From JBCBTJ01 sp964597685 (GTDB lineage: Bacteria; Pseudomonadota; Alphaproteobacteria; Caulobacterales; Hyphomonadaceae): DNA of 27,088 nt. The first letter of the stretch is position 1. Every line of letters begins with the position of its first letter. The stretch spans positions 1 through 27,088 of the forward strand of contig CAZQZC010000020.1 of NCBI GenBank assembly GCA_964597685.1, read 5' to 3'. A program made the position numbers and the translations under genes. This document shows, piece by piece, positions 1 to 7,347 of the stretch. A model generated the notes under the pieces. It was not told the origin of the DNA and made no database searches. It was given only the letters and a program-made list of their open reading frames with translations.

Positions 1-63
1 GAGGCCAAGCGCCAATCCAATGAGGACGCGCTTCCACAAGGTGATCTGGAACCAAGCCGCCAT
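1..63 (-). CDS. Probable dicarboxylate/amino-acid:cation symporter (5' end only)
   Basis: Only the first 21 codons lie in the window; the gene runs off the left edge on the minus strand. The peptide begins MAAWFQITLWKRVLIGLALG, and the LWKRVLIGLALG stretch looks like the start of the first membrane helix of DAACS (DctA/GltP-type) sodium- or proton-coupled carriers. An AGGAG ribosome binding site lies a few bases upstream of the ATG at 61-63, which supports a real start. The family call rests on this short N-terminus alone and could be wrong; another inner-membrane protein is possible. It is divergent from the flavoprotein gene that follows, with a shared region of about 95 bp. Confidence 0.45.
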   Translation of the reverse strand, partial: MAAWFQITLWKRVLIGLALGL

Positions 64-157
64 GAACGCCACTCCTCTTCGCCCGACGCCCGCGACCGTA
101 CGCCGCTTCGCCCTCCGGTCAATCGCCGTAGTGAACGGACGGATTAGGTTAGCGCGC

Positions 158-709
158 ATGGATCAGGCGCATTCCGACATCCTTGCGGCGACCTTAGACG
201 CACTTGCGCGCGCGCCCCTCGATCGCCGATCGCCCCTGCGCTGGCCCGTGCTCGCGACGTCTGGACCCGCAGCCCGCATGGTCGTCATGCGCGCCTTCAC
301 CCGCTCACCGCCGCAAATCGACCTCTACACCGACGCGCGAACGCCGAAAGTCGAGCAGCTCCGCGGCGACCCGCGCGCGGAACTTGTGTTCTTCGACAAG
401 TCGAAGTCGATCCAAATGCGCGTGCGCGGATCCGTCCAATTGCACCATCGCGACGACATCGCTCGCGCCGCCTATGGCGACGGAGGAGGTCACACCGATG
501 GCGACTATGCCCGAGCCCAGGCCCCGGGAACTGACGCGCCTGATCCGGACGCAGCCCTCGGAATATCCGGCTCCGCCTGGGAGAATTTCATGGTCCTGCG
601 TGTATCCGTGGCGTCCATCGACTGGTTGGAGCTGCAGCGCGCCGGCCATCGCCGCGCCAGGTTCAACCATGTCGACGGTGCATGGTCGGCGGTCTGGCTC
701 ACCCCCTGA
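158..709 (+). CDS. Pyridoxamine 5'-phosphate oxidase-like FMN-binding protein
   Basis: About 183 residues with the split-barrel flavoprotein pattern of the PNPOx superfamily (Alr4036-type, Pfam Pyridox_oxase_2). Visible signatures are an early VVMRAF strand, the LYTDARTPKVEQL turn that resembles the phosphate/FMN-binding TD-R-S-K region, the VFFDKSKSIQMRVRGSVQL hairpin, and a C-terminal SIDWLELQRAGHRRARF segment typical of this subfamily. The start was taken at the ATG at 158 because the family begins shortly before this point; an in-frame upstream start exists at 20 but would add an atypical basic extension overlapping the divergent gene. It may oxidise a pyridoxamine-like or other small substrate; the true substrate of this subfamily is unknown. 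It is followed 47 bp later by arsC on the same strand. Confidence 0.75.
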   Translation: MDQAHSDILAATLDALARAPLDRRSPLRWPVLATSGPAARMVVMRAFTRSPPQIDLYTDARTPKVEQLRGDPRAELVFFDKSKSIQMRVRGSVQLHHRDDIARAAYGDGGGHTDGDYARAQAPGTDAPDPDAALGISGSAWENFMVLRVSVASIDWLELQRAGHRRARFNHVDGAWSAVWLTP

Positions 710-756
710 CGTCGCAAGGACTGGTCTGCGCAGACACGTTCAGGTATGGCGCAATC

Positions 757-1269
757 ATGACTGATCCGTTCAACATCCTGATCCTCTGCACCGGGAATTC
801 AGCCCGGTCGATTTTGGGCGAAGCGCTGGTCAGCGCCCGGGCCGACGTCGGGCTACGAGGCTATTCCGCCGGCTCCACGCCGAAGGGCGCGCCGCACCCT
901 ATGGCGCTGAAGATCCTCGCCGAGAAGAGCCACGACGTGTCGGGTTTCAGCTCAAAAAGCTGGGACGTCTACGCCGATGCGGACGGGCCCGAAATGCATG
1001 CGGTCATCACAGTCTGCGACAACGCGGCCGGCGAGGCTTGCCCCGTCTGGCCAGGCCATCCGGTTCAGGCCCATTGGGGCCTTCCCGACCCCGCTTACAT
1101 CGACAACGAAAGCGCCCAACGCGCTGCGTTCGAGCGCGTTTATGACGCCCTCAAGGAACGCGTCGACGCTTTGGCGGATCTTCCGTTTCGAACGCTGTCG
1201 ACCGAAGACCTTAAGCGCGCGCTCGAACGGATCCATCGAGACGGACAATCAGCCGACGCTATCGAATGA
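757..1269 (+). CDS. arsC: Arsenate reductase, thioredoxin-type (low-MW phosphatase fold)
   Basis: A 170-residue cytoplasmic enzyme with the low-molecular-weight tyrosine phosphatase fold. The P-loop CTGNSAR (Cys11 to Arg17, CX5RS) starts right after strand ILIL. Two further cysteines in VCDNAAGEACPVWPG correspond to the Cys82/Cys89 pair that relays the disulfide to thioredoxin in ArsC, and HWGLPDPA supplies the general-acid Asp-Pro of the family. It should reduce arsenate to arsenite for export, although no ars exporter or ArsR is next to it, so a phosphatase role cannot be excluded. The ATG at 757 gives the standard family length. Its last 11 bases overlap the convergent gene on the other strand. 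Confidence 0.85.
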   Translation: MTDPFNILILCTGNSARSILGEALVSARADVGLRGYSAGSTPKGAPHPMALKILAEKSHDVSGFSSKSWDVYADADGPEMHAVITVCDNAAGEACPVWPGHPVQAHWGLPDPAYIDNESAQRAAFERVYDALKERVDALADLPFRTLSTEDLKRALERIHRDGQSADAIE

Positions 1270-1837
1270 TGCGCTCCAAGGTGACGCGTTCAATCTCCAT
1301 GGACGCGCGACCAGATCCGCTTAGGGGCCTTATGCCGAGATAATCCACGGCCGGCGTCTCCCCGCGCGGCGGGGCTTTGAACTCCAGCGTGAAATCGGCG
1401 AAGTCGGCCTCCAGCGGATAGCGGCCCCACCCGGATTCATTGTCGGCGTCGGCCCGATAATTGATCTCGATAGCCTGGGCGGGTGCGTCGCCCACCGCGC
1501 GGGCCCGCACCGTTGTTCGGATGAGGAAGGTCGCAAACTGCGCCTCTATGTCGGCGGCTAGTCTAAAATGCGGACCAAGCGTTGGATCGGCGAGCAGACC
1601 ATCGTCCTCCAGGGTGACGCGCAGCGTCTCAACGCCGCTTTCGCCAACCAGTGACAGCTCAGCGGCGCCAGATTTCATTCGATTGAGTTCGGCCCCGTCC
1701 ACAATTATGCGGTCATATTGGCCGTCGCCGACGCTGACAGAGCCGGTCGGGAGTCGGCCGCCAGGCGGAGTGGCGGCAAAAGCGACCAGGCCGACGGCGG
1801 TCAGGGCTGCAGCGGGAAAGAAGATTCGGTCACCCAT
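1259..1837 (-). CDS. Predicted secreted or membrane-anchored beta-rich hypothetical protein
   Basis: About 192 residues. The chosen ATG at 1837 puts a hydrophobic segment (IFFPAAALTAVGLVAFAA) directly at the N-terminus, which reads as an uncleaved signal anchor or a signal peptide without a clear cleavage site; a longer reading upstream would overlap the divergent epimerase gene. The rest is rich in alternating strand-like stretches (VETLRVTL, FLIRTTVRARAV, QAIEINYRA, FTLEFKAP, ASMEIERVTLERI), suggestive of a jelly-roll or carbohydrate-binding-like sandwich. I do not recognise a named family. It stands back to back with the AGE-family epimerase gene (87 bp apart), so a link to sugar handling is possible but inferred. 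Confidence 0.6.
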   Translation of the reverse strand: MGDRIFFPAAALTAVGLVAFAATPPGGRLPTGSVSVGDGQYDRIIVDGAELNRMKSGAAELSLVGESGVETLRVTLEDDGLLADPTLGPHFRLAADIEAQFATFLIRTTVRARAVGDAPAQAIEINYRADADNESGWGRYPLEADFADFTLEFKAPPRGETPAVDYLGIRPLSGSGRASMEIERVTLERIIR

Positions 1838-1924
1838 GTCTGGTCCGTCGTTTCCACCAGGCTGGCGCGGCTTGGCTCCCATTGCTAGCACCTCGCTCGC
1901 AGCCGCAAAAGCGAGGATGTCGCC

Positions 1925-3058
1925 ATGCCCGATCGAGCGCTCAAGCGTCGCGCGCGCGAAGCGCGGTCGTGGCTGTTCGACGCCTGCTTTCCGCTTTGGT
2001 TCGATGAAGGTGTGACGGATTGGGGGTTTGTTGAGCGCCTCGATCTCAACCATCGCGCCCAGCCGACAGAGACGACGCGGGTGCGGGTCCAAGCGCGCCA
2101 AATCTATGTCTTCTGCGAAGCCGCACGACTGGGCTGGCAGCCCGAGGCGAGTTCAACGCTTGCCATGCGTGTGCTGGAAACATTGCTGGGAGCCGCCCGC
2201 CGCAGCGACGGACTCGTCGGCCGGACTTTGAGCGTGGCTAAGGCCGAACTCGTTGACGACACGCCGGACCTCTATGACGCCGCTTTCGTGTTGTTCGCGA
2301 TTGGCGAGGCCGCAAAACAGACCGACGACAAGACGCCGCTTGCAGAGGCCGCCCGAAGCGCAATCGCCGCGCTCGACGCCAACATGACGCATTCTTCCGG
2401 GGGATTCGCCGAATCTTGGCCAGCCCCGCAAACGCGCCAGCAAAATCCGCATATGCACCTCTATGAGGCCTGGTTGTCGCTCGCGCAGGGCCTCGCAAAC
2501 ACAGCCTTCCTTGATCGCGCGCGAGACATCCGCTCGCTAGCCCTAACCAGGTTTATGGCGGCGGACCTTCCGGTTCTCTTCGAGACTTTTGCGGCCGATT
2601 GGTCACCGCTGCCCGACGTGGAGCGCGCAAGCGTGGAGCCAGGCCATCTGTTTGAGTGGAGCACGCTTCTGCGTCGCCACGCCGAGCTTGAACGCGCCGA
2701 ACCGCCCGCCGCAGCGGCGGCGCTCCACGCGTTCGCCACGTCCGCGTCGCAACAAGACGGCTACGTTGTCAGCGCCATAAATCGCAACGGCGAGATCATC
2801 GACGGCGCGCGGCGGGTGTGGGCCCAGGCGGAGGCGCTGCGCGCGCATTTGTCGTCGGCCGCCTATGGAGATCGCGCTGCGATCGGTCACGCTGTCGACG
2901 CCTTTGACGTCATCATGGATGAACACTTGACCCCCGAAGGCGCGTGGGTGGACGCCTACAGCGCCGACGGCGCGCCAGCGGTCGATTTCGTCCCGGCGTC
3001 GGCCGGCTACCATATCGTTGGAGCCTTCGCCCGCCTGATCGACCAATGCGACGCTTGA
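1925..3058 (+). CDS. AGE-family sugar epimerase/isomerase
   Basis: A 377-residue protein matching the N-acylglucosamine 2-epimerase superfamily, an (alpha/alpha)6 barrel. Landmarks in order are RVRVQARQIYVF (about 52-63), QNPHMHLYEA (173-182) with the conserved histidines, EPGHLFEW (238-245), RVWAQAEALRA (297-307) and a C-terminal GYH (361-363). The His residues at about 176/178, 241 and 363 and the Arg near 54 are those expected to line the active site. Members isomerise free or phosphorylated sugars (GlcNAc/ManNAc, mannose/fructose, cellobiose); the sequence does not reveal which. It could be a mannose-6-phosphate isomerase-like enzyme, which would fit the neighbouring gpmA only loosely. 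It is followed 47 bp later by gpmA. Confidence 0.85.
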   Translation: MPDRALKRRAREARSWLFDACFPLWFDEGVTDWGFVERLDLNHRAQPTETTRVRVQARQIYVFCEAARLGWQPEASSTLAMRVLETLLGAARRSDGLVGRTLSVAKAELVDDTPDLYDAAFVLFAIGEAAKQTDDKTPLAEAARSAIAALDANMTHSSGGFAESWPAPQTRQQNPHMHLYEAWLSLAQGLANTAFLDRARDIRSLALTRFMAADLPVLFETFAADWSPLPDVERASVEPGHLFEWSTLLRRHAELERAEPPAAAAALHAFATSASQQDGYVVSAINRNGEIIDGARRVWAQAEALRAHLSSAAYGDRAAIGHAVDAFDVIMDEHLTPEGAWVDAYSADGAPAVDFVPASAGYHIVGAFARLIDQCDA

Positions 3059-3105
3059 TCTCGCTGACCGACAGCGCCTAGACCAAAGCCGCCAAAGGAC
3101 CCCGC

Positions 3106-3819
3106 ATGACCTATCTCGCCCTCATCCGCCACGGACAAAGCCAGTGGAATCTCGAAAACCGGTTCACCGGCTGGTGGGACGCGGACCTCACCGAACAAGG
3201 GGAGGCCGAGGCGCGGCGAGCCGGCGAATTGCTCAAGACGACCGAGGCCGATTTCCGCCAAGCATTCACCAGCCTGCAAACGCGCGCCATCCGAACGCTC
3301 TGGCTCGCTCTGGCGACGGCCGATCGCGCCTGGATGCCGACGGAGAAATCTTGGCGGCTCAACGAGCGCCATTATGGCGCGCTGACCGGGCTCGACAAGG
3401 CTGAGACGGCCGAGCGTCACGGCGCCGACCAGGTAAAGATCTGGCGTCGGTCATACGATACGCCGCCGCCGCCTTTGGAACCCGGCGGCGCCTATGATCT
3501 TGCGAACGATCCGCGCTATCGCGGGATCGCCGTTCCAACCGCCGAGAGCCTCAAATTGACGCTCGAACGCGTTCTGCCGTTCTGGACCTCCACAATCGCA
3601 CCCGTCTTGGATTCTGGCGTCGACACTTTGGTCGCCGCGCACGGAAACTCCTTGCGCGCCTTGGTCAAGCACCTGTTCAACGTTGCGGAGGACACGATCA
3701 CCGGGGTCGAAATTCCGACCGGGAACCCGCTTCTCGTCGAGTTGGATGGGGACTTGAGACCCGTCGCCGCTCGGTATCTGGACCCTGATCGCGCTCAAGC
3801 GCTTCCCGACTTGCCGTGA
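3106..3819 (+). CDS. gpmA: 2,3-bisphosphoglycerate-dependent phosphoglycerate mutase
   Basis: A 237-residue dPGM that interconverts 3- and 2-phosphoglycerate in glycolysis and gluconeogenesis. The phosphohistidine motif LIRHGQSQWN is at residues 5-14, followed by NRFTGWWDADLTEQG; LNERHYGALTGLDK carries the catalytic Glu, and the second active-site His is in VAAHGNSLRALVKHL near residue 180. All key residues are present and the length is normal. Its stop codon overlaps the GTG start of the next gene in a GTGA arrangement, so the two are probably translationally coupled. Confidence 0.95.
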   Translation: MTYLALIRHGQSQWNLENRFTGWWDADLTEQGEAEARRAGELLKTTEADFRQAFTSLQTRAIRTLWLALATADRAWMPTEKSWRLNERHYGALTGLDKAETAERHGADQVKIWRRSYDTPPPPLEPGGAYDLANDPRYRGIAVPTAESLKLTLERVLPFWTSTIAPVLDSGVDTLVAAHGNSLRALVKHLFNVAEDTITGVEIPTGNPLLVELDGDLRPVAARYLDPDRAQALPDLP

Positions 3820-4670
3820 CTTATCGATTTTCAGGCGTGATCGGCTTCTCCGACCGGCTGGATTTCGCTGATTTGGGGCGCAGGATCGGAGGCGCGACGA
3901 TCAAGGTGTCGGCGCCATTCAAGGGTATCGCCCACGCCTTCGCCGCCGATTACAACGCCCACGATCTCTCCAATTGGGAGACGGCGGAGCTAACTCAATG
4001 GAGCGCCGCGCATCCAGGCGACCACGTCCTTTATCTCAAGGTCGAGTGCTTCGGCGGCGTCTGCGATCATGCGGGCGTTGTTTTGAACGGCGGCGTGATA
4101 CTCGAGCATGTCGATTTCGAAGATGGGCGCGCGCCGCACGCCGCCCTGCAGCGGCTCTTCGCGGCAGCCGGTCAAAGCGCGTCGACCATGGCCATGCCGT
4201 TCCTGGAACGCGGCGCGTTCACCTTCGACGACGACGCTCACATGCGGCGCGCCTTCGCGCTGGCGCGGTCGCAGTTTGGACGCACCGGCGACAATCCATC
4301 GGTTGGCTGCGTCATCGTCTCCGATCGCGGACGGGTTCTCGCCGAAGCGGCGACCGCCGACGACGGACGGCCCCACGCAGAAGAACACGCGCTCGCCCTC
4401 CTTTCAGGCGATGCGGCCGGGGCCACGGCGTATGTCACGCTTGAGCCCTGCCGCGAGCGATCTTCGGGCGACCATTCCTGCGCCGAACGGCTGATATCGG
4501 CGGGCGTCAGGCGGGTCGTCTATGGCTGCGAAGACCTGCACCCACAGGGAGCCGGCGGCCTGGACAGGCTGCAAAATGCGGGGGTCGATATCAGTCAGTT
4601 GAATTATGACGACGCCGCCGAAGCGCTTTACGCGGACTTTTTTCGGCGGGCCGCTCAAACAGGTCCATGA
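3816..4670 (+). CDS. Unknown N-terminal domain fused to RibD-type cytidine-like deaminase
   Basis: A 284-residue protein in two parts. Residues about 1-125 form a domain I do not recognise, with a hydrophobic core around VLYLKVECFGGVCDHAGVVL and two nearby cysteines. Residues about 130-282 are a zinc deaminase domain like that of RibD: NPSVGCVIV (160-168), HAEEHAL with zinc ligand H187 and catalytic E189, and the LEPC...HSC pair giving C212 and C222. The usual C-terminal reductase domain of RibD is absent. It may deaminate the riboflavin precursor pyrimidine, but a different nucleobase or nucleotide substrate is equally possible since no rib genes are nearby. The GTG start overlaps the gpmA stop by 4 bases; an internal ATG near residue 125 or 127 could alternatively start a free deaminase. 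Confidence 0.75.
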   Translation: MTYRFSGVIGFSDRLDFADLGRRIGGATIKVSAPFKGIAHAFAADYNAHDLSNWETAELTQWSAAHPGDHVLYLKVECFGGVCDHAGVVLNGGVILEHVDFEDGRAPHAALQRLFAAAGQSASTMAMPFLERGAFTFDDDAHMRRAFALARSQFGRTGDNPSVGCVIVSDRGRVLAEAATADDGRPHAEEHALALLSGDAAGATAYVTLEPCRERSSGDHSCAERLISAGVRRVVYGCEDLHPQGAGGLDRLQNAGVDISQLNYDDAAEALYADFFRRAAQTGP

Positions 4671-4776
4671 GCCGCGCATTTGGACGCGTGTTGATATCAG
4701 CCGCCCCATCTGCTTCGTTGGAGTCTCCAAAGCGGCCAGCGCGGCGGCTTCCATCGCCAGGAATGGGGCGCACCCC

Positions 4777-5397
4777 TTGTCCGATATCACACTGCACAAG
4801 AACGATCTCGCCGCGGGCGTGGACCTCGGCCGCGAAGTCGCCGTCGATACCGAAGCGATGGGCCTGAACCCCCATCGCGACGCCCTATGCGTGGTGCAAT
4901 TGTCGGCTGGCGACGGTGCGGCGCACGTCGTTCAGCTTGATCGAAACGCAGGATACGACTGCCCGAATCTCAAAGCGATCCTGGCGGACACCGCCGTCCT
5001 GAAGATCTTTCACTATGCGCGCTTCGACATTGCGATGATTAAGCATTGGCTGGGCGTCGATTGTGCGCCGGTTTGGTGCACGAAGATCGCATCGAAATTG
5101 GCGCGCACCTACACAGACCGTCACAGCCTGAAAGACGTCGCGCGCGAGATCGCCGGGACTGACCTTTCAAAGGCGCAGCAAAGCTCGGACTGGGGCGCGG
5201 CTGATTTGTCCGAGGCGCAGCTCGCCTATGCGGCCTCAGACGTGCTTTACCTTCACAAGGTGAAGACTGGCCTTGAAGCGATGCTGGAACGCGAAGGTCG
5301 GACTGAACTCGCGCGGGCTTGCTTTGACTTTTTACCCACACGCGCCGTGCTGGACCTCGCCGGCTGGGGCGAAACCGACATTTTCGCCCATTCGTGA
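4777..5397 (+). CDS. rnd: Ribonuclease D-type 3'-5' exonuclease (short, DEDDy)
   Basis: Exonuclease of the DEDDy group expected to trim 3' ends of structured RNA such as tRNA precursors. Seen are ExoI VDTEAMGLNPHRD, ExoII KIFHYARFDIAM, and ExoIII with YAASDVLYLH, which holds the Tyr-x3-Asp. The TTG at 4777 was chosen as start because short alphaproteobacterial RNase D proteins begin with a sequence like LSDITLHKNDL and are about 205 residues; this gives 206. Longer in-frame starts exist from 4606 but would overlap the upstream gene. It lacks the HRDC domains of enterobacterial RNase D. It sits upstream of lptC, a position common in alphaproteobacteria. Confidence 0.88.
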   Translation: MSDITLHKNDLAAGVDLGREVAVDTEAMGLNPHRDALCVVQLSAGDGAAHVVQLDRNAGYDCPNLKAILADTAVLKIFHYARFDIAMIKHWLGVDCAPVWCTKIASKLARTYTDRHSLKDVAREIAGTDLSKAQQSSDWGAADLSEAQLAYAASDVLYLHKVKTGLEAMLEREGRTELARACFDFLPTRAVLDLAGWGETDIFAHS

Positions 5398-5408
5398 GTA
5401 TAGTCTGT

Positions 5409-5430
5409 CAGTCAGCGTGGATTCTGACTG
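5409..5430. repeat. Small inverted repeat between rnd and lptC
   Basis: Arms CAGTCAG and CTGACTG, 7 bp each, are separated by 8 bases, starting 12 bases after the rnd stop codon. No T-run follows on either strand, so it is not a classical intrinsic terminator. It may be a weak terminator stem or a protein binding site ahead of lptC. The rest of the 110-bp gap is AT-richer toward the lptC start, and a promoter there is likely but not defined. Confidence 0.35.
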
Positions 5431-5507
5431 CAAGTTAACCGCACACGGCTTTCCCGAGCGGGCCCAGCGTTTTAAATTCATTACAAGAAACGGGTAAACC
5501 AGGCTGC

Positions 5508-6176
5508 ATGTCTCCGACCAACGCATCAATCCAGGCTGACGACCTCTGGGCGCCCCGGCGGCAATTGTCGCTGTCTCAAGCGCGGCGTCGTTCCAAGGTC
5601 GTGCGCGGCCTGCGCTTCGGCTTCAGCGCTGCAGCGGCGATTTGCCTTGGCGTGCTTGTCGGCCTGCTGACGGCGAACGCGATTGAACGCGCCGCCTCGG
5701 GCGGAGAGGACTTTCGCACCGAGGAGAAAGTGACGATGGTCAGCCCTCGGTTCACCGGCCGCGACGATTCCGGAGACCCATACGTCATCACGGCCGCCAC
5801 CGCCCAGCGGCGGCGCGCGAACTCAAATCTTGTCGATCTCGTCGATCCAAAGCTGGTGGACGCAGAGGGCGGCGAGGTTTTAGCTCCGCGCGGCCTGTAC
5901 GACCGCCAATTGCAGACTCTGGAGCTCTACGACGACGTCGTCATGAAGGACGGGGGCGGATATGTGTTCCGGTCAACACATGCGCGGGTCTACATTCAGG
6001 AAGATCGAATTGTCGGGCTGGATCCGCTCGAGGGAGAAGGCCCCATTGGGGACGTTCGCGCCGACTCCTATGAAGTGTTCAACGAAGGCCACCACGTCGT
6101 CGTGAGCGGTCGCGTGCGCACCGTGCTATATCCTGAAGAGCGCCCAGCCGAACAAGCCCCGTCGGAACAGGAGTGA
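5508..6176 (+). CDS. lptC: LPS export ABC transporter periplasmic protein LptC
   Basis: A 222-residue bitopic inner-membrane protein that passes lipopolysaccharide from the LptBFG transporter to LptA. A basic N-terminus (about residues 18-30) is followed by one membrane helix at about 34-54 (GFSAAAAICLGVLVGLLTA), and then a periplasmic OstA-like beta-jellyroll. The repeated short strands (VTMVSPRFTGRD, YVITAATAQRR, GLYDRQLQTLELYDDVVM, YVFRSTHARVY) are typical. The C-terminal tail is acidic and proline-rich. It ends 4 bases before the first lptA, so it is in the same operon. Confidence 0.85.
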   Translation: MSPTNASIQADDLWAPRRQLSLSQARRRSKVVRGLRFGFSAAAAICLGVLVGLLTANAIERAASGGEDFRTEEKVTMVSPRFTGRDDSGDPYVITAATAQRRRANSNLVDLVDPKLVDAEGGEVLAPRGLYDRQLQTLELYDDVVMKDGGGYVFRSTHARVYIQEDRIVGLDPLEGEGPIGDVRADSYEVFNEGHHVVVSGRVRTVLYPEERPAEQAPSEQE

Positions 6177-6180
6177 CTGA

Positions 6181-6711
6181 ATGAAAACCGCCGCGCTCAT
6201 GGCCGTTGGTCTTGCTCTCGCCGCTCCCGCGACAGCGCAGTTTAGCGCAGACGGCGGTCCGATAGAGATCCTGTCCGACGTCGCCGAAGTGTTCGATCTG
6301 GAGCGACGGATTATCTACACTGGCAGCGTCGACGTCCGCCAAAGCGATGCGCGCCTGCAGGCCGATCGGATTGTCGTCAATTATCGAGAGCGGGCGGACG
6401 GTGAGCAAGCTGACGGGCAATTCTCGAGCTTTGGAAAGCTCGACACGATCGTCGCCACCGGCAATGTCTTCTACGTCCGACCGGACCTGCGGGCGCGCGG
6501 GCGCAAGGCGACTTATGTTGCGGAAAGCGACACGGTGCGCCTGGAAGACGAGGTGGTGATCCTGCGCGGAGACGACGTCGCTCGCGGTGAGGTGTTCGTG
6601 CTGGAGGTCGAGGCCGGCCGATCGACGCTCGACCCAGGGAGCCAAGGCCGCATCACAACCATTCTGCCCGGCGGCGTTCCCAATACGGACGCCGAGGGCG
6701 AAGAGGAGTGA
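6181..6711 (+). CDS. lptA: LPS transport periplasmic protein LptA, first copy
   Basis: A 176-residue periplasmic protein with signal peptide (MKTAALMAVGLALAAPATAQ, cleavage after ATAQ or nearby) and one OstA-like domain. Strand-turn elements such as IEILSDVAEVFDLERRIIYTG, ARLQADRIVVNY, DTIVATGNVFYV and DTVRLEDEVVILRG are the classic LptA repeats. LptA monomers stack to form the bridge that carries LPS across the periplasm. A GGAG site precedes the ATG. The acidic C-terminal tail (about 165-176) matches that of LptC. A close paralogue follows immediately; roughly two thirds of residues are identical in my hand alignment of the shared core. Confidence 0.88.
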   Translation: MKTAALMAVGLALAAPATAQFSADGGPIEILSDVAEVFDLERRIIYTGSVDVRQSDARLQADRIVVNYRERADGEQADGQFSSFGKLDTIVATGNVFYVRPDLRARGRKATYVAESDTVRLEDEVVILRGDDVARGEVFVLEVEAGRSTLDPGSQGRITTILPGGVPNTDAEGEEE

Positions 6712-6716
6712 GCGTT

Positions 6717-7259
6717 ATGAAACTTGCAGCGCTCACAATCGCGTCTTTCGGGCTCGCGGCATCCGCGGCGGCTCAATTGAGCGCCCAGGGCGGGCCGATT
6801 CGGATCGGGTCGGATCGCGGCGAAGTCTTCGAGAAGGAGCGCCGCGTGGTCTATTCGGGCAATGTCGACGTCACGCAGGGCGACGCGCGCCTGCAAGCCG
6901 ATGAGATTGTGGTGAATTATCGCGAACCGGACGACGGCGCATCCGGATCTGGCCAATTTAGCGGCTTCGGCGATCTTGAGACGATCGTGGCGACCGGAAA
7001 CGTCTTTTACATCACGCCCGACCTGAAGGCGCGCGGTGATCGCGCGGTTTATCTCACAGATACAGACACCATCCGCCTTGAGCGCAATGTCGTACTTTTA
7101 CGCGGCGACGACATCGCGAAGGGGGCTCTTCTGGTCCTTCGGGTTGAAGAGGGCCGCTCGCGTCTGACCGCACGCCCAAACCAGCGCGCGAAAATGACGA
7201 TCAACACGGTCAGCGGAACCGTCACACCGGCCAGCGAGAGCGAAGGCGACGAGAATTGA
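6717..7259 (+). CDS. lptA: LPS transport periplasmic protein LptA, second tandem copy
   Basis: A 180-residue protein with a signal peptide (MKLAALTIASFGLAASAAAQ) and an OstA-like domain, very similar to the gene just upstream, including GGPI, ARLQAD-IVVNYRE, TIVATGNVFY, and VLLRGDDIA. The ATG at 6717 was preferred to a GTG at 6708, because a GAGGAG site at 6703-6708 is spaced correctly for the ATG; that site lies inside the end of the upstream gene. The C-terminus differs from copy one (RPNQRAKMTINTVSG). Both copies look intact, so the second is probably a functional paralogue rather than debris. The two may form mixed LptA filaments or carry out specialised roles. Confidence 0.87.
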   Translation: MKLAALTIASFGLAASAAAQLSAQGGPIRIGSDRGEVFEKERRVVYSGNVDVTQGDARLQADEIVVNYREPDDGASGSGQFSGFGDLETIVATGNVFYITPDLKARGDRAVYLTDTDTIRLERNVVLLRGDDIAKGALLVLRVEEGRSRLTARPNQRAKMTINTVSGTVTPASESEGDEN

Positions 7260-7347
7260 CCCCGCTTCGCTCATACGATCTTAAGCCTATTCGAGTAGCC
7301 AGTTTTCGGCGGGCGGCGGCATGCTCCGCGATGGAGATCAAGGCGAA

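Noticed and set aside
757..1269. An arsenic resistance operon
   Set aside because: Only arsC is present; the neighbours are not ars transporter or regulator genes.
4718..4730. TTGGAG-T-CTCCAA inverted repeat between the deaminase fusion gene and rnd
   Set aside because: Only 6-bp arms with no T-run and no nearby promoter features; likely chance.
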